A stretch of DNA of 64,000 nucleotides from Erpetoichthys calabaricus (lineage: Eukaryota; Chordata; Cladistia; Polypteriformes; Polypteridae), in contig NC_041394.2 of the NCBI RefSeq assembly GCF_900747795.2, positions 338,977,914 through 339,041,913 of the forward strand, given 5' to 3'. The notes under the pieces were generated by a model. The model was given only the letters and a program-made list of their open reading frames with translations. It was not told the origin of the DNA and ran no database searches. Both the position numbers and the translations under genes were made by a program. This document shows, in pieces, positions 34,660 through 45,512 of the stretch; the first letter of the stretch is position 1; each line of letters begins with the position of its first letter.

Positions 34660-37600
34660 AAAAAAAAAAACTAAACATTAACAGAATAAGTAAGGTCCAA
34701 GGGAGGACAGAACAAAAACACCCAGACAGCTGGAGGAGAAAAAAAAAAAAAAAATCTGCAGGGGTTCCAGACCATGAGACTGCCCAGTCCCCTCTGGGCA
34801 TTCTACCTCACATAAATGAAACCTTCCATGAGAACTCTAAATACAAAGAGGATGGACTTGATGGTCATGTAGACCTCTGGCTTTTAATCCATCAATGTTG
34901 GAACATCATGATGCTTTGAGTGCGCCACCACCACAAAAAACCGAAAAGAAATGAGTAGGGGTTAGTACGGATTTTAGAGCCACCATGAATAGTTATAATA
35001 ATGAATTAATTTAATCCTGATACTGTGTGTATATTCAAAGTTATGAGAAGGCCATGTTAAAATAGTGTTTTCAGCATTTTTTTTTTATATGTAAATAAAA
35101 ATGTAATTTATATTTTATAGTGCTCCACTGTATTAGCCTGGCAAATTCCTATTGGCAGGCTATTCCAGATTTTAGGTGCAGAACAGCAGAAGGCCACCTC
35201 ACCACTAAGATTTGCTCTTGGAATTCTAAGGAGACACTCATTTGAGGATCTAAGGTAACGATTTGGAATATAGGGTGTCAGACATTCCAATATACAAGAT
35301 GGAGCGAGATTATTTAAGGCTTTATAAACCAGAATTTTAAAGTCAATTCTGAAAGACACAGGTAACCAGTGTAGCGACATCAAAACTGGATAAATGTGCT
35401 CGAATTTTCTTTTCCTAGTTAAGATTCTAGCAGCTCCATTCTGCACTTGTTACAAATGATTTATGTCTTTTTTGGGGTAGTCCTGAGGAGTGCATTACAG
35501 TAATCTAGTCGACTGAAAACAAAAGCGTGAACTAATTTCTCAGCATCTTTCAATGATATAAGAGGTCTAACTTTTGCTATGTTTAAGTGAAAAAAATGCT
35601 GTCCTAGTGGTCTGATGAATATGCGATTTAAAATTCAGGTTACAGTCAACAGTTACCCCTAAGCTTTTTACCTCCGTCTTGTCTTTTAATCCTAATGCAT
35701 CAAGTTTATTTCTGATAACCTCATTGTATCCATTATTGCCATTCTTTATTTAGCTTGAGAAAATTTCTATTCATCCATTCAGAAATACGTGTTAGGGAAT
35801 CAAGAGAATTGGGATCATCAGGTGCTATTGATAATTACAGCTGTGTGTCATCAGCATAGCTGTGGTAACTCACGTTGTGCCCCGAGATAATCGGACCTAA
35901 CGGAAACATGTAGATTGAGAAGAGCAGTGGACCCAGGATAGAGCCTTGTGGAACACCATATAGGATATTCTGTCCAAGTTGTAATTACCACAACTAAAAG
36001 AATTTTTTCCCTGGCAGGTAGGATTCAAACCAATTTAAGACACTGCCAAAGAGGCCCACCCATTGACTGAGGCAATTTCTAAAAATATTGTGATCAATGG
36101 TGTCAAATGCAGCACTCAGATCTAGGAGGATAACCGAACAGATAAATGGCCTCTGTCTGCATTTACCTGCAAGTCATTTACTACTTTAACAAGTGCAGTT
36201 TCTGTGCTGTGATTTGTTCTAAAAACCTGACAAATTTATCAAGGATAGCAGGTTTATTGAGGTGGTCATTTAACTGCATAATGACTGTCTTAAGACTGCT
36301 GTAGTTAAACCCCTACTCAAGAAAAATCTTAACCCATCTCTAACCTGACTTTCTTAAATTCTAGAGAAGGCAGTCTGAGAAGACCCCCGTATCGAATGAA
36401 TTTACTAGGTCAAGAATATTATCAATTAGCACACCCGATACTTTGAAAAAACTTGTTGGTATTGGGTCAAGGACGCAGGTAGAGGGTTTCAGTTGAGAAT
36501 TTAAGTCAGGTAAATCTATCCTGGTGAAAGAATTTAGTTTATAACGGAATACTGGGGCTTAGTATATCTTCCCAACACTGCAGATCCTCCCATTTCTAAT
36601 ATTAATTTTGATTGAAAAAGAGCAATAGCCTCACAGGTTTTACTGGAAGTATTTGAGGCATTCCTTTGCGTTACCCAGGTTTAGCAGATCAATCATAGAG
36701 AATAAGACTCCGGGATTACTAGCATGGTTATTTATAATCTTAGAAAAATAGCAGCGCCTTTCAAGTTGGACTGTTATTGTATTCTGTTATTTTAACCTTC
36801 AATATTTCATAGTGGATAGTTTAGTTTTCTCCGTTTATGCTCAGCTCTATGGCATGTTCTCTTCAGATCAGACACTGTTTGGGTCTTCCATGGTATAACA
36901 ATGCTAGAAAATTTTTTAACTGTCTTTTCAGGTGCACCTATGTCAACAGCAGCTCTCACTTTAGTATTAAATCTTTCCACCTTACTATTTACATTATCCT
37001 TGATATTGTAGTTGGCACTATAAACTGACTGTTTAAGTTTTAAAGCTGCGGATGAGTCAAAGAAGCATTTAATATGCTTCTCATGAAGGTTTATCATTTC
37101 TACAATAGAAGAAAGTGGTCTGATAGACCCGTATCAATGACCTGCTTTACATCAACTTTTAGTCCATTAGTAATTACCAAGTCTAACGTATGACCTGCTT
37201 TATGTGTAGGCTGATTAACGAGCGGTCTCAAATCAAAAGAGTGCAGGAGGTTCATGAATTTTTTATTTTGGTCACATGGATTGTCTATATGAAAGTTTAC
37301 TGCCGACTATGAAGAGTCATAATTCGTAATTAAAATTGACATTAAGTCAGAATTCCTCAAAGAAAGATGTGTTAAATTTAGGATGTCTACATCGATAACA
37401 CTAGAACGTGAGAATCTCCATGAACAACAAGATACCCAAAGGACTTGAATTTACCAAAACCGACATCTTTACACTTTAACTGGCTCGAGTAAATGCTAGA
37501 CCACCACACGAGTAAAACTAATAGAGGTGCAGATTCAATTAGAACAGCCGTGCCATCTGAGCTAAGCCATGTTTCACTTAGAAAAAAAATTGCACTCACT

Positions 37601-38790
37601 AAGATTTAAAAAAAACACAACCCACACATCGTTAGAGATTTAATGTTTGAGGAGCAGAGCTGAATTCTATGTGCATTATTGATATTTGGAACAGAAGTTT
37701 TTTTGTTAGTGCTGCTCTGTGTAATTTTTTTTATCTATAATCTGTTTATAGTTTTAATACATTGTTCATCTAAAGTAGTAATTGTAATTATTGGCGTTTA
37801 TGCCGCACTGCCTAGATTTTCTACGTGCATGGACATTGGTTATTAGAGTATTAATGTTGTGCACTTACGGAAGAATCATCATGCCCTAGCAAAGCAATAG
37901 CATTACGGAAGGAGTTAAGAGTAGAAATAGATAACATTGCTAAAGGTAATTAGTCTGTCTTTTTGGAGAGGACCCGGGCACTGAATATTCGGATGCAGGC
38001 CATCCCGCTTGAAGAAACGCAGCCTTTCCAAAAAGAGGTCCCAGTTGTCAACGCCGATGTCTTGAATACTACAGTCTGCTGGGATTAAACTGGCAGAAAG
38101 GCTTCTGCGAGAATCATTTGATCGTCTGACAAAAGGTAGTGGACCCGAAATGAAGATCTTTGCCAATGGGGTCCTCTCCTTCGTGTCTTTAGTGCTGCAA
38201 AGTCAACCTTGAGAATTTCCGACTGTCTGTGCCTTACGTTGTTTACACTGGCGTGTAATACAATGGATCCCACTGCCCTGTTCTTGTGCTTCTCGTAGAT
38301 TGTCGACACACGTCTCATCACATCTTGTTTTTTTCCAGTGCTCATGTCCGAGATTTCCGATTAGGGCATGCGATATTGAGGTTTCTTACAATCGAATCAC
38401 CTGGGGTTGAAGACAAACTGGGGACGCAGAGGGTCAAAACAGTTCTAGGTCAAGATGCTCACCTGTGCCGATGGAGGTGTTCTAGACTTGAACCCCTGCC
38501 TGCATAGCTGAAACACACCGAGGTCTTCATCTGTGTCGTCGCTCATACGAGGCATGGGGTGAAGCTTACTTGTCCTTGGAAGCGAGTGGTACAACGTGGG
38601 GTTGATGTTATGTTGATTTCAGATGGCGAGGATGGTTTATGCAGCAGCCGAGCCTTCAAATCCCTAAGGTACCTTCATCTGGACAGGAGTTTCTGAATCT
38701 GTCGAGTGCCTGGAGTTTGACGGCAACGCGATTCATCTCACTGTCGGCCATTGTCTGCTTCGTGCCCTAGGAAAGAAAGAGATTGATTAG
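34660..38790 (-). mobile_element. L2-type LINE, nearly full length, decayed
   Basis: On the minus strand, in order: ORF1 starting near 38758 (MADSEMNRVAVKLQALDRF), an esterase-like region (38345-37930), endonuclease debris (37599-37387, FLSETWLSSDGTAVLIES and VVHGDSHVLVLS), linker (IVIPWKTQTVSDLKRTCHRA, 36900), reverse transcriptase remnants (36350-35108, ending RILTRKRKFEHIYPVLMSLH) and a 3' untranslated region down to about 34660. Many stops and shifts. It is the same family as the 5'-truncated copy at 50447. It sits in intron 2 of the globin pseudogene, same strand. Confidence 0.82.
37915..38345 (-). pseudogene. LINE ORF1 esterase-like (SGNH/GDSL) domain remnant
   Basis: VGSIVLHASVNNVRHRQSEI resembles the GxND block and RLRFFKRDGLHPN the D-x-x-H block of SGNH hydrolases known in ORF1 of CR1/L2-type LINEs. 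ISGPLPFVRRSND lies between them. The two blocks are in different frames, so at least one frameshift is present. Confidence 0.6.
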
Positions 38791-38830
38791 TTTGGTGAAT
38801 TCAAAGAAGTTTTAAGGCTCTCATCTAGGG

Positions 38831-39255
38831 CAGTGTTTCTCAAACTCAGTCCTGGAGACCCCCTGTGGCTGCAGGTTTTTGTTCCAACTCGATTCCTAAT
38901 CAGTAACAACACTGATCTCGTTTAATTAGCTGGTTTTTTTTTTTTTTTTTTTTTCGACATTCAGAAAAGCACAGCAGCATGATTTTTACATTTATAAAAT
39001 TTCTGCTTTTGCTAAAGATTTAAATGCTTAACTCGTTGATTTCATTATACTTTTCCCTCTCTGCAGTTTTTCACCCTTCATTGTATCTTAATGACAACTT
39101 AAATACGAGAAGATCAGACACGCTGGCAAAGACACTGAATAATCAAAGGCTGCAACTACTTTAGCGTCAGACCCACTAATTACTAAATAATGGATTAAAC
39201 AAACAATTAGAACACCTAGAAAAGTAGAATTAAAATCAAGATGAAAATACTGTTT

Positions 39256-39298
<43 letters not shown>

Positions 39299-39483
39299 CA
39301 CACATTCCTATATAACTGCTTGGTACATTTTTTTTAGCAAAATGAATATATTGTTCCCTAAACACAACTTGGGAAATATCAGTTCACTTAATTAGCCCAG
39401 GAGGAGTTCAATTAAAAACAGAAGCTGGTTGGAACAAAAACCTGCAGCAACAAGGGGTCCCCAGGACCGACGTTGAACCCCTG
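38831..39483. mobile_element. hAT-like non-autonomous element, complete copy
   Basis: Ends CAGTGTTTCTCAAACTCAGT and the reverse of CCCAGGACCGACGTTGAACC. CTAGGG occurs at both borders as part of an 8-bp duplication. Contains a T run (38937) and an A run of about 38 (39259). Same family as 9263. Confidence 0.72.
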
Positions 39484-39826
39484 ACTAGGGTATATTAGGG
39501 TACCACACACTGACTGTTGAGGTATTGGTATACAGCTCAGATCAAACCTTTTCCATGACTACAATCATTTTTTGGGGGGTAAGCAAGAAGAGAACAAAAT
39601 GGCTAGTCAATTACTACCTTGTACACAACATGGGTTCACCACAATCCTCAAATCTCTTGATGGTGAAGATGCTACAGAATTTACAGAGTGGTTTAAAATA
39701 CATCTGTATTAAGGATAGAAGCTATATTGGCATGGGCAATTGCATGATTAACATGTTTACAAAAAGAGCTTCCAAAGTCATTCCCTTTCTGAAGATCAGA
39801 AACCCCACACTGCTACTACATCCATC

Positions 39827-39950
39827 CATCCATTTTCTAACCCGCTGAATCCGAACACAGGGTCACGGGGGTCTGCTGGAGCCAATCCCAGCCAACAAAG
39901 GGCACAAGGCAGGAACCAATCCCGGGCAGGGTGCCAACCCACCACAGGAC
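39827..39950 (-). mobile_element. tRNA-derived SINE, 3' part
   Basis: CCATCCATTTTCTAACCCGC, GGGTCACGGGGGTCTGCTGG and GGGCACAAGGCAGGAACCAA; same family and orientation as 42137. Confidence 0.75.
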
Positions 39951-40017
39951 CTGCTACTACATTCTAGTGACTAATGCCATTGGTTTAAGCCTTTAAATCC
40001 AGTAGGAAGTGAAGTAC

Positions 40018-40238
40018 CTGAAAGTTGACCAGAGGGATCTTGTGCTGCTTGGCATGACTTGCTGCTAGACCCTTCACAGTTTCCATGTTTTCCCCGTTCT
40101 GTTGCAGAAATTCTGTCAGCTTGGAGAGGACAATTTCCCCATGGGCCTGGAGGTCAGGATTGTTCTACAGCTGCTCTTTGGATAGGGTAGCAAACTTAGG
40201 GAAAAATTTTCTGAACATCTGGATTGGTCTCAAACAAG
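40018..40238 (-). pseudogene. mb: Globin pseudogene exon 2
   Basis: Reads LFETNPDVQKIF, then after a one-base gain PKFATLSKEQL, a TAG at about 40168, NNPDLQAHGEIVLSKLTEFL and KGLAASHAKQHKIPLVNFQ. The donor CAG/GTACTT is intact, but the acceptor is GG at 40240-40239. The 221-base length fits globin exon 2. Confidence 0.85.
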
Positions 40239-40239
40239 C

Positions 40240-41020
40240 CGAGGATATAGAGGGAGAAGGTTACAATGTCATATTACCTGCCAATTTAGATACAATCCAA
40301 TTGTCTTCAGTATCAAGGCATTCTTAAAAAAAGGTAAGGATAAGGGTTCCAATAAGAGTACTTACTAGTTTGTGGGCATCAGAGAAAGTACTTGACAAAC
40401 AATTTGGGGGAAGTGATCTTTGTGCTTTGAAAAGTAGACAGACAAAAACTATATACTAAGCAATCCAATATGAAGCTAACCAGGAAAGCCTATCCATGCT
40501 GCTGCTGCTGTTATATGCAACAGTAGTCCTTTTAAAAAAGGAAATCATAAATAGTTAAACTACAGATTTTATTAATGGATAAATGTTAATAATAAAAATA
40601 ATTCATTTTAGAACCATCATGCAGATTTGTCCCACTATGGCATCACTCAGATTTCCATTTTCACATCTTTAACTGGTAGCCAAAATAAAGACGACAGCAG
40701 TAGGGAATTACACTAAAGAGCCTATGCTTTTTCCAATCCAAACCTTTATCCATTTGGTACATTGCACTACCACTTGTCCAACATAAAAAACACTACTGAG
40801 CCTCTACAAATACGAGGAGAACAAGGAGTTTAAACGCTAGAAATAAAGCTACACAGTTCAGTTAAACGTTGCTCAGGAGGTCATAAGCAATCTACATTTG
40901 ACTTTTAGTTCACTCAGACTGTCAGCATATATCAAATCACAATGCAATTCCTACCCATTTAATGGCAATGCTAGAAGAAATAAAAATTGAATTAAAAAAA
41001 AATTGTTTAAACATAACTCC
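40240..41020. other. Intron 1 of the globin pseudogene, first part
   Basis: A/T-rich unique-looking sequence without a recognisable element. Confidence 0.45.
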
Positions 41021-41021
41021 A

Positions 41022-41772
41022 TAGGCGGCCTTAGGAGTTCGCGGGGCCTTGGGCGAGTGTCATATGCGGGGCCGAGAGCCATAAGTGTAGCCTATATACC
41101 GTACCACCACGCTCACGGGCTTGTCCGCCTCTAATGCTGTACGCCTTATTAAAAAACAATGGTTCCTTATGTAGGTACCATTGGCCGTTTGATTACATTA
41201 CGTATTGTAATTGTTATATTGGTTTAGTGGCCTTTAACCAACTTAATGATTCAAAAACATTTTGCACGCAAAATTAACAAACTAGATAACAGTCGTTTCT
41301 GCCGAACCCGCTGGAGTCGGCAAATTACAGAGAACCAGAACACTTGTAATAAAACAAACACTTACCAAACAGCTGCTTTGACAGTCACAGACGGAAGTCC
41401 ACTTTTCTGGCTTTTCGCGAAGCAAAATCGTTAAGATCCTCGTAGTCCAATGTTGAGGCAAGTTCCTTTTCGATTGACAAAATAGCTAAACTGCAGTGTC
41501 TGTTTTGCGACATTGTTGATCGTAGATAATTTTTGATCAGTTTCAACTTTGAAAAGCTTCTTTCCGCGCTCGCAACGGTCACAGGAATTAGAAGAAATCA
41601 ACCACGTAGGCCTACCGTATTTCAGTCTATAATGGATTTGAATGTCTTGCAGAGGCCCCGCATATTTGTAGGATGAGCTGACGGTGACAAAAGAATCTCC
41701 TATCGCGGGGCCCCCCTCAGGCACGGGGCCTAGGGCGATTGCCCTAGTTCCCACCCCCAAAGGCCGCCTCTG
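41022..41772 (-). mobile_element. hAT element with transposase C-terminus
   Basis: Inverted ends (CATAGGCGGCCTTAGG and the reverse CAGAGGCGGCCTTTGG, followed by matching GGGGCC...GGGCGA stretches). Flanks CATAACTC and GATAACGC match at 6 of 8. Minus strand 41582-41385 encodes VASAERSFSKLKLIKNYLRS, the C-terminal dimerisation block of ZMYM-like hAT transposases. The rest of the enzyme is deleted. Confidence 0.78.
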
Positions 41773-41883
41773 ATAACGCTTAAAAAAAATGTAAGGATTT
41801 AAATTATAGAACTAAAACGTTTTTCCATGGGGAGAAAAAAAATGGACCATACACCTCCATTAAAGTATAAAATAAAAACTTAC

Positions 41884-41965
41884 AGCTGAAGAACAATCTC
41901 CCCGTAGGTTTTGGGATCAGCTTTCACATGAGTCCAAAAACTGCACAAGCAGACATTGTGAAGAG
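41884..41965 (-). pseudogene. mb: Globin pseudogene exon 1
   Basis: Frame reads SFWTHVKADPKTYGEIVLQL, matching helices A-B of myoglobin (W, VxADPxTYGxxVL). It ends at a good donor, GTAAGT (41883). No ATG lies in this frame; the ATG at 41957 is in another frame. Confidence 0.75.
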
Positions 41966-42025
41966 ACGCTGGTCAACCAAACTGGTGAACTCTGACTGCT
42001 GTTATCCACGGCTTCCCCTTGTCCT

Positions 42026-42052
42026 CTTTATGGACAGACGGCGACTCCGCCC
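42026..42052 (-). promoter_or_regulatory. TATA-like box and GC box before globin exon 1
   Basis: Minus strand: GGGCGG (42052-42047) and CCATAAAGAGG (about 42032) lie 60-90 bases before the exon 1 homology. Spacing suits a core promoter; function is inferred. Confidence 0.35.
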
Positions 42053-42136
42053 ACTGAGCACGTACGCCCTGCCAGCTGGAGAAGCCACTAATTGAAGAGC
42101 CAAGGATCACACCAGCCCCTCTGTTTAAAAGAAAGT

Positions 42137-42481
42137 CCATCCATCCATTTTCCAACCCGCTGAATCCGAACACAGGGTCACGGGGGTCTGCTGGAGCCAA
42201 TCCCAGCCAACACAGGGCACAAGGCAGGAACCAATCCCGTGCAGGGTGCCAACCCACAGCAGGATACACACAAACACACCCACACACCAAGCACACACTA
42301 GGGCCAATTTAGAATCGCCAATCCACCTAACCAACATGTCTTTGGACTGTGGGAGGAAACCCACGCAGACACGGGGAGAACATGCAAACTCCACGCAGGG
42401 AGGGCCCGGGAAGCGAATCCGGGTCCCCAGGTCTCCCAACTGCGAGGCAGCAGCGCTACCCACTGCGCCACCGTGCCGCCC
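42137..42481 (-). mobile_element. tRNA-derived SINE, full length and recent
   Basis: On the minus strand: GGCGGCACGGTGGCGCAGTG (box A region), GGATTCGCTTCCCGG (box B), a body with TTCTAAATTGGCCCTAGTGT, and a tail AAAATGGATGGATGG. A perfect 10-bp duplication AAAAGAAAGT stands on each side (42127 and 42482). It is 345 bp, and the parent form for the truncated copies at 14787, 28766, 34219 and 39827. It lies about 100 bases upstream of the globin promoter motifs. Confidence 0.93.
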
Positions 42482-42499
42482 AAAAGAAAGTCTCATTAA

Positions 42500-43330
42500 T
42501 CTAATTATTTCATTTTGATTTTTTGAGAGAGAGAAATAACAACAGAGTTAACACGGGGATTTTATATTTCCTGTAATGTTTCGTATTTTAATGCACATTT
42601 CTAGTGTTTGCATCCTGCAGCACCAGTTCTGCTTACCAAAAGTGGCCCACTAGGCAACAAAATGACAGAAACATGGCCTAAAGTTTGAGAGTCTCGAGAG
42701 ACATTAACACCTTTGGCAATGTCTCACTTCAAAATTTGTGTATTTAAAAATTGACTCATTTGAGGTTTGATGGTTTGTGGAATACTTCCGTACATTTCTC
42801 TCCAACTTCAATATTCAGGGGCACTTTTTGTTGTCCTCTACTGTAATAAACATGGCCTGACACACTAAAAAAGACACAAAACATCATCAGCATTTTAATT
42901 AATGGTGTGAACTACTGTAAATTAATTCATATGCACACTATATGCCGCAGCATTTGCGAGTGTCACTACAACAGTATAACTGAACAGAAGCAGCCTTGAG
43001 CGAGGATCACTCGTGTCAATGCAACCATATAATTGCACAGTAACAGGCTTGAGTCAGGCTCACTGGCAACATTGTACACATTGTAAAAGGTTCTGGCGTA
43101 ATGACTCTGCAAATTGCTACAAATATGTCCTCTGCACATTGAAAACTGTTTTATTTCTACAAAGCAAAGGGTCCAAAGATTGTTCAGCACTTTCCATGCT
43201 AACAATAAAGAGCTGGGTCAATGGTCATTGTCAATACAGGCCTTTCACAGGTTCAAGTTTGTCTGTGTCAAAGCTCCTGATCAATGTTCCAGTCTTTTCA
43301 AAAGTGATCATCACACATTGATGAGTCTTA
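42500..43330. repeat. Local direct duplication, first copy
   Basis: The section from about 42780 to 43100 (TAAACATGGCCTGACACACT, TATAACTGAACAGAAGCAGC, ATTGTAAAAGGTTCTGG) recurs at 44330-44615. No coding potential was recognised. Confidence 0.6.
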
Positions 43331-43344
43331 CCTCAATGCAAAAG

Positions 43345-43616
43345 TATAATATATATATATATATATATTCAGGTCGGGACTCAGACTACGAATGCAATGA
43401 ATGTAATTACTCTGGACCTACAGGCTGTCAAATAAACGAACCACTCGCCGTGACACAGCATAAAGGGGCTTCGTATGTGACGTCCGAGGTTCGATCCCTG
43501 AGAGGGGAGCAGTAGAGTGTGTACACCTGATGAGCCCAAATGAGGGCAAAATACATGTCGAGTACTCTTTGCATTATTTGACAGTAAACTATGCAACATA
43601 TATATATATATATATA
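43345..43616 (+). mobile_element. tRNA-derived SINE, CORE/Deu-like body
   Basis: Bounded by TA repeats. Holds a perfect box B (GAGGTTCGATCCC near 43487) and a conserved middle CACCTGATGAGCCCAAATGA with GGGCAAAATACATGTCGAGT, which resembles the central domain of Deu/CORE SINEs. Family placement is tentative. Confidence 0.55.
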
Positions 43617-43651
43617 GTGCATGCAGATATATGTTGGAGAAATCCTTAGAG

Positions 43652-44324
43652 GAGGGGTGTTGAACTCCGGGCCTGGAGGGCTGTTGTGGCTGCAGGTTTT
43701 TATTCTAACCATTTTCTTAATTAGTGACCAGTTTTTGCTGCTAATCAGCTTCTTTTGCTTTAGTTTTAATTAACTTGACTCAGGCCCCTTAGTTGTTTTG
43801 TTTTCCTTAATTAGCAGCCAAATAATAATGAGACACAAAACAAGCCACCACATGACCAGCTCCCCTGTGCCCATCACACAATATTTGAAAATACAGAAAG
43901 GTGAAGGTCTCGGTAAGGTTGATCTCTCAGGTTACCATAACATTTTGACAGTGTTCTGAGATAAAAGAGAAAATCCGCAGTTTTGGAAGTGTCTACTGTG
44001 GCAAAGTGACAGCAGCAACAAGCCGTGGAATTAAATAACAGGTTTAATTACTAGCAAGAATTTGCTTCTCTTTAAGAAACTAGTTGGAGTGAAATTGGCT
44101 TGAGTTTGAAGCCCCAATTTAGCTGGTGGTCTTTTGTCTCATTTCATATCTCATTTAATGAAGGAAAGAATCAATTCAGAGGACTGGATCCTTAAAAACA
44201 GGGCTATTAAAATGAGGGAAAAAGATAAGATTAGCGTTGAAAACTGGTCACTGATTAGGAAAAGAGTTAGAATGAAAACCTGCAGTCACTGCAGCCCTCC
44301 AGGCCCTGAGTTCGACACCCCTTG
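43652..44324. mobile_element. hAT-like non-autonomous element, complete copy
   Basis: Ends GAGGGGTGTTGAACTCCGGG and the inverted counterpart of GAGTTCGACACCCCTTG, flanked by CCTTAGAG and CTTTAGAG (one mismatch). The interior is the reverse of 15912-16573, same length class. It lies directly before the second copy of the local duplication. Confidence 0.82.
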
Positions 44325-44329
44325 CTTTA

Positions 44330-44615
44330 GAGCCATACATTTCTGTCCCATTTTAGCATGCAGGGGCACATGAGGTTTTCCTGTACTTTAGTAAACATGG
44401 CCTGTCACACTGAAATACACACACAATATCACCAGCATTCTTTATTAAAGGTATAACTGTAAATTAATTCATAAGCACACTGATAACCAGATATGCAGCA
44501 GTATTTGTGTGTGTCATTACAACAGTATAACTGAACAGAAGCAGCCTTGAGTGAGGGTCATTTGTGTCAATGCTCACTGGCAAATGACAAATTGTAAAAG
44601 GTTCTGACCAGGCAA
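44330..44615. repeat. Local direct duplication, second copy
   Basis: Matches about 42780-43100 with scattered differences (TAAACATGGCCTGTCACACT, TATAACTGAACAGAAGCAGC, AAATTGTAAAAGGTTCTG). Confidence 0.65.
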
Positions 44616-45002
44616 CCCAGTCATGTGCACCCAAGGCAGAAGGAGAAGAGAGTGAAAGTATTCAAAGGGGTCATGTGGATTTAACAAAGGAGCTGGAGCT
44701 ATAGATTGACATGGAAGTGATGCCTAAGGAATAGATAAGATGGAAGTGTAATACTCAACACCTGGATCTGGGACCTTTTCTGGAAGTGTCTTCTTGTTCA
44801 TTCATTCAGAGTCAAATGTGCTGAATCTTGCTGCCCTAGATAATGACCCAGCTAAGAAAGACGAGGTGTTCAAAACTCCTAAGATAACAATTGCAGATGC
44901 AGCTGGTGTGGCATTGATGGTTTTGAGATATTGAAAATCAGTGTGTGTGACTTAGAAACAATACTTCATATCAAGTTCAAACAGGAAAAGAGCTGCAAGA
45001 AC

Positions 45003-45147
45003 TCTCTTTTATTCTATGTTAATTAGTTTTCCCTAATTTTAATTCTTATTTATTTTGTTTTTTTTTCTCTTTTTTAATCATGAAAAGCACTTTGAGCTAC
45101 ATTACTTGTGTGAATATTGCTATATAAATAAATGTTGTTGTTGTAGA
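45003..45147 (+). mobile_element. L2-like LINE 3' tail
   Basis: TTCTATGTTAATTAGTTTTC, AAAGCACTTTGAGCTACATT and ATATAAATAAATGTTGTTG match the tail at 51900-52048. Confidence 0.75.
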
Positions 45148-45179
45148 CAGCTACAGAAGTAAAGGTCTCCAGCAGTCAC

Positions 45180-45512
45180 TGATTCAACATACAAAAGGAA
45201 CTGTAAACTGTAAAAAATGTGACTGTAAATTTACAATAAATTACTGCCTACTAGATGCATTACTTTTACAGTATTTTACTGTATTATATTACAATATATT
45301 ACAATAAAATTGCCATACAGAAAACTGGGCAACAAAATTACTGTGATGTAGCAGTATGTGCTGTTGAATAACAGTAATTGACCATTTCCAATTTACATTA
45401 ATCTACTTTATTTTTACATACCAACTGTAAAAGAAATGCAACTAGGGAGCTAGTAATTTACTGTAAATTTACAGTTGCAATAACAATATTAAATACTGTA
45501 AAGGACATTAAA
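45180..45512. repeat. Self-complementary TTTACAGT-rich element
   Basis: ACTGTAAATTTACAATAAATTACTG at the left pairs with CAGTAATTTACTGTAAATTTAC at the right in reverse. Many fish genomes carry such ACTGTAAA-rich palindromic elements. Possibly a MITE; no target duplication was established. Confidence 0.45.

Larger units (their letters stand above)
33960..41965 (-). pseudogene. mb: Globin gene remnant, closest to myoglobin
   Basis: Three minus-strand exons in order show the vertebrate globin plan: intron 1 after helix B and intron 2, phase 0, after NFQ in helix G. Functional relatives are haem proteins of muscle that bind oxygen. Exon 2 keeps the distal histidine context (LQAHGEIVLSKL) and proximal histidine context (LAASHAKQHKIP); the latter is typical of myoglobin rather than haemoglobin. 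Lesions: no in-frame ATG in exon 1, acceptor AG changed to GG, one inserted C and one TAG in exon 2, shortened exon 3. Introns hold a hAT (41022), SINEs (39827, 34219), a hAT (38831) and a 4-kb L2 LINE. Globin E, a close myoglobin relative in some fishes, is the main alternative. Whether the genome keeps another working copy is unknown. Confidence 0.8.

Noticed and set aside
40018-40238. Globin exon 2 as a haemoglobin chain
   Set aside because: The proximal-histidine context SHAKQHKIP and the exon 1 sequence fit myoglobin-type globins better; haemoglobin has HAxKLRVDP there.
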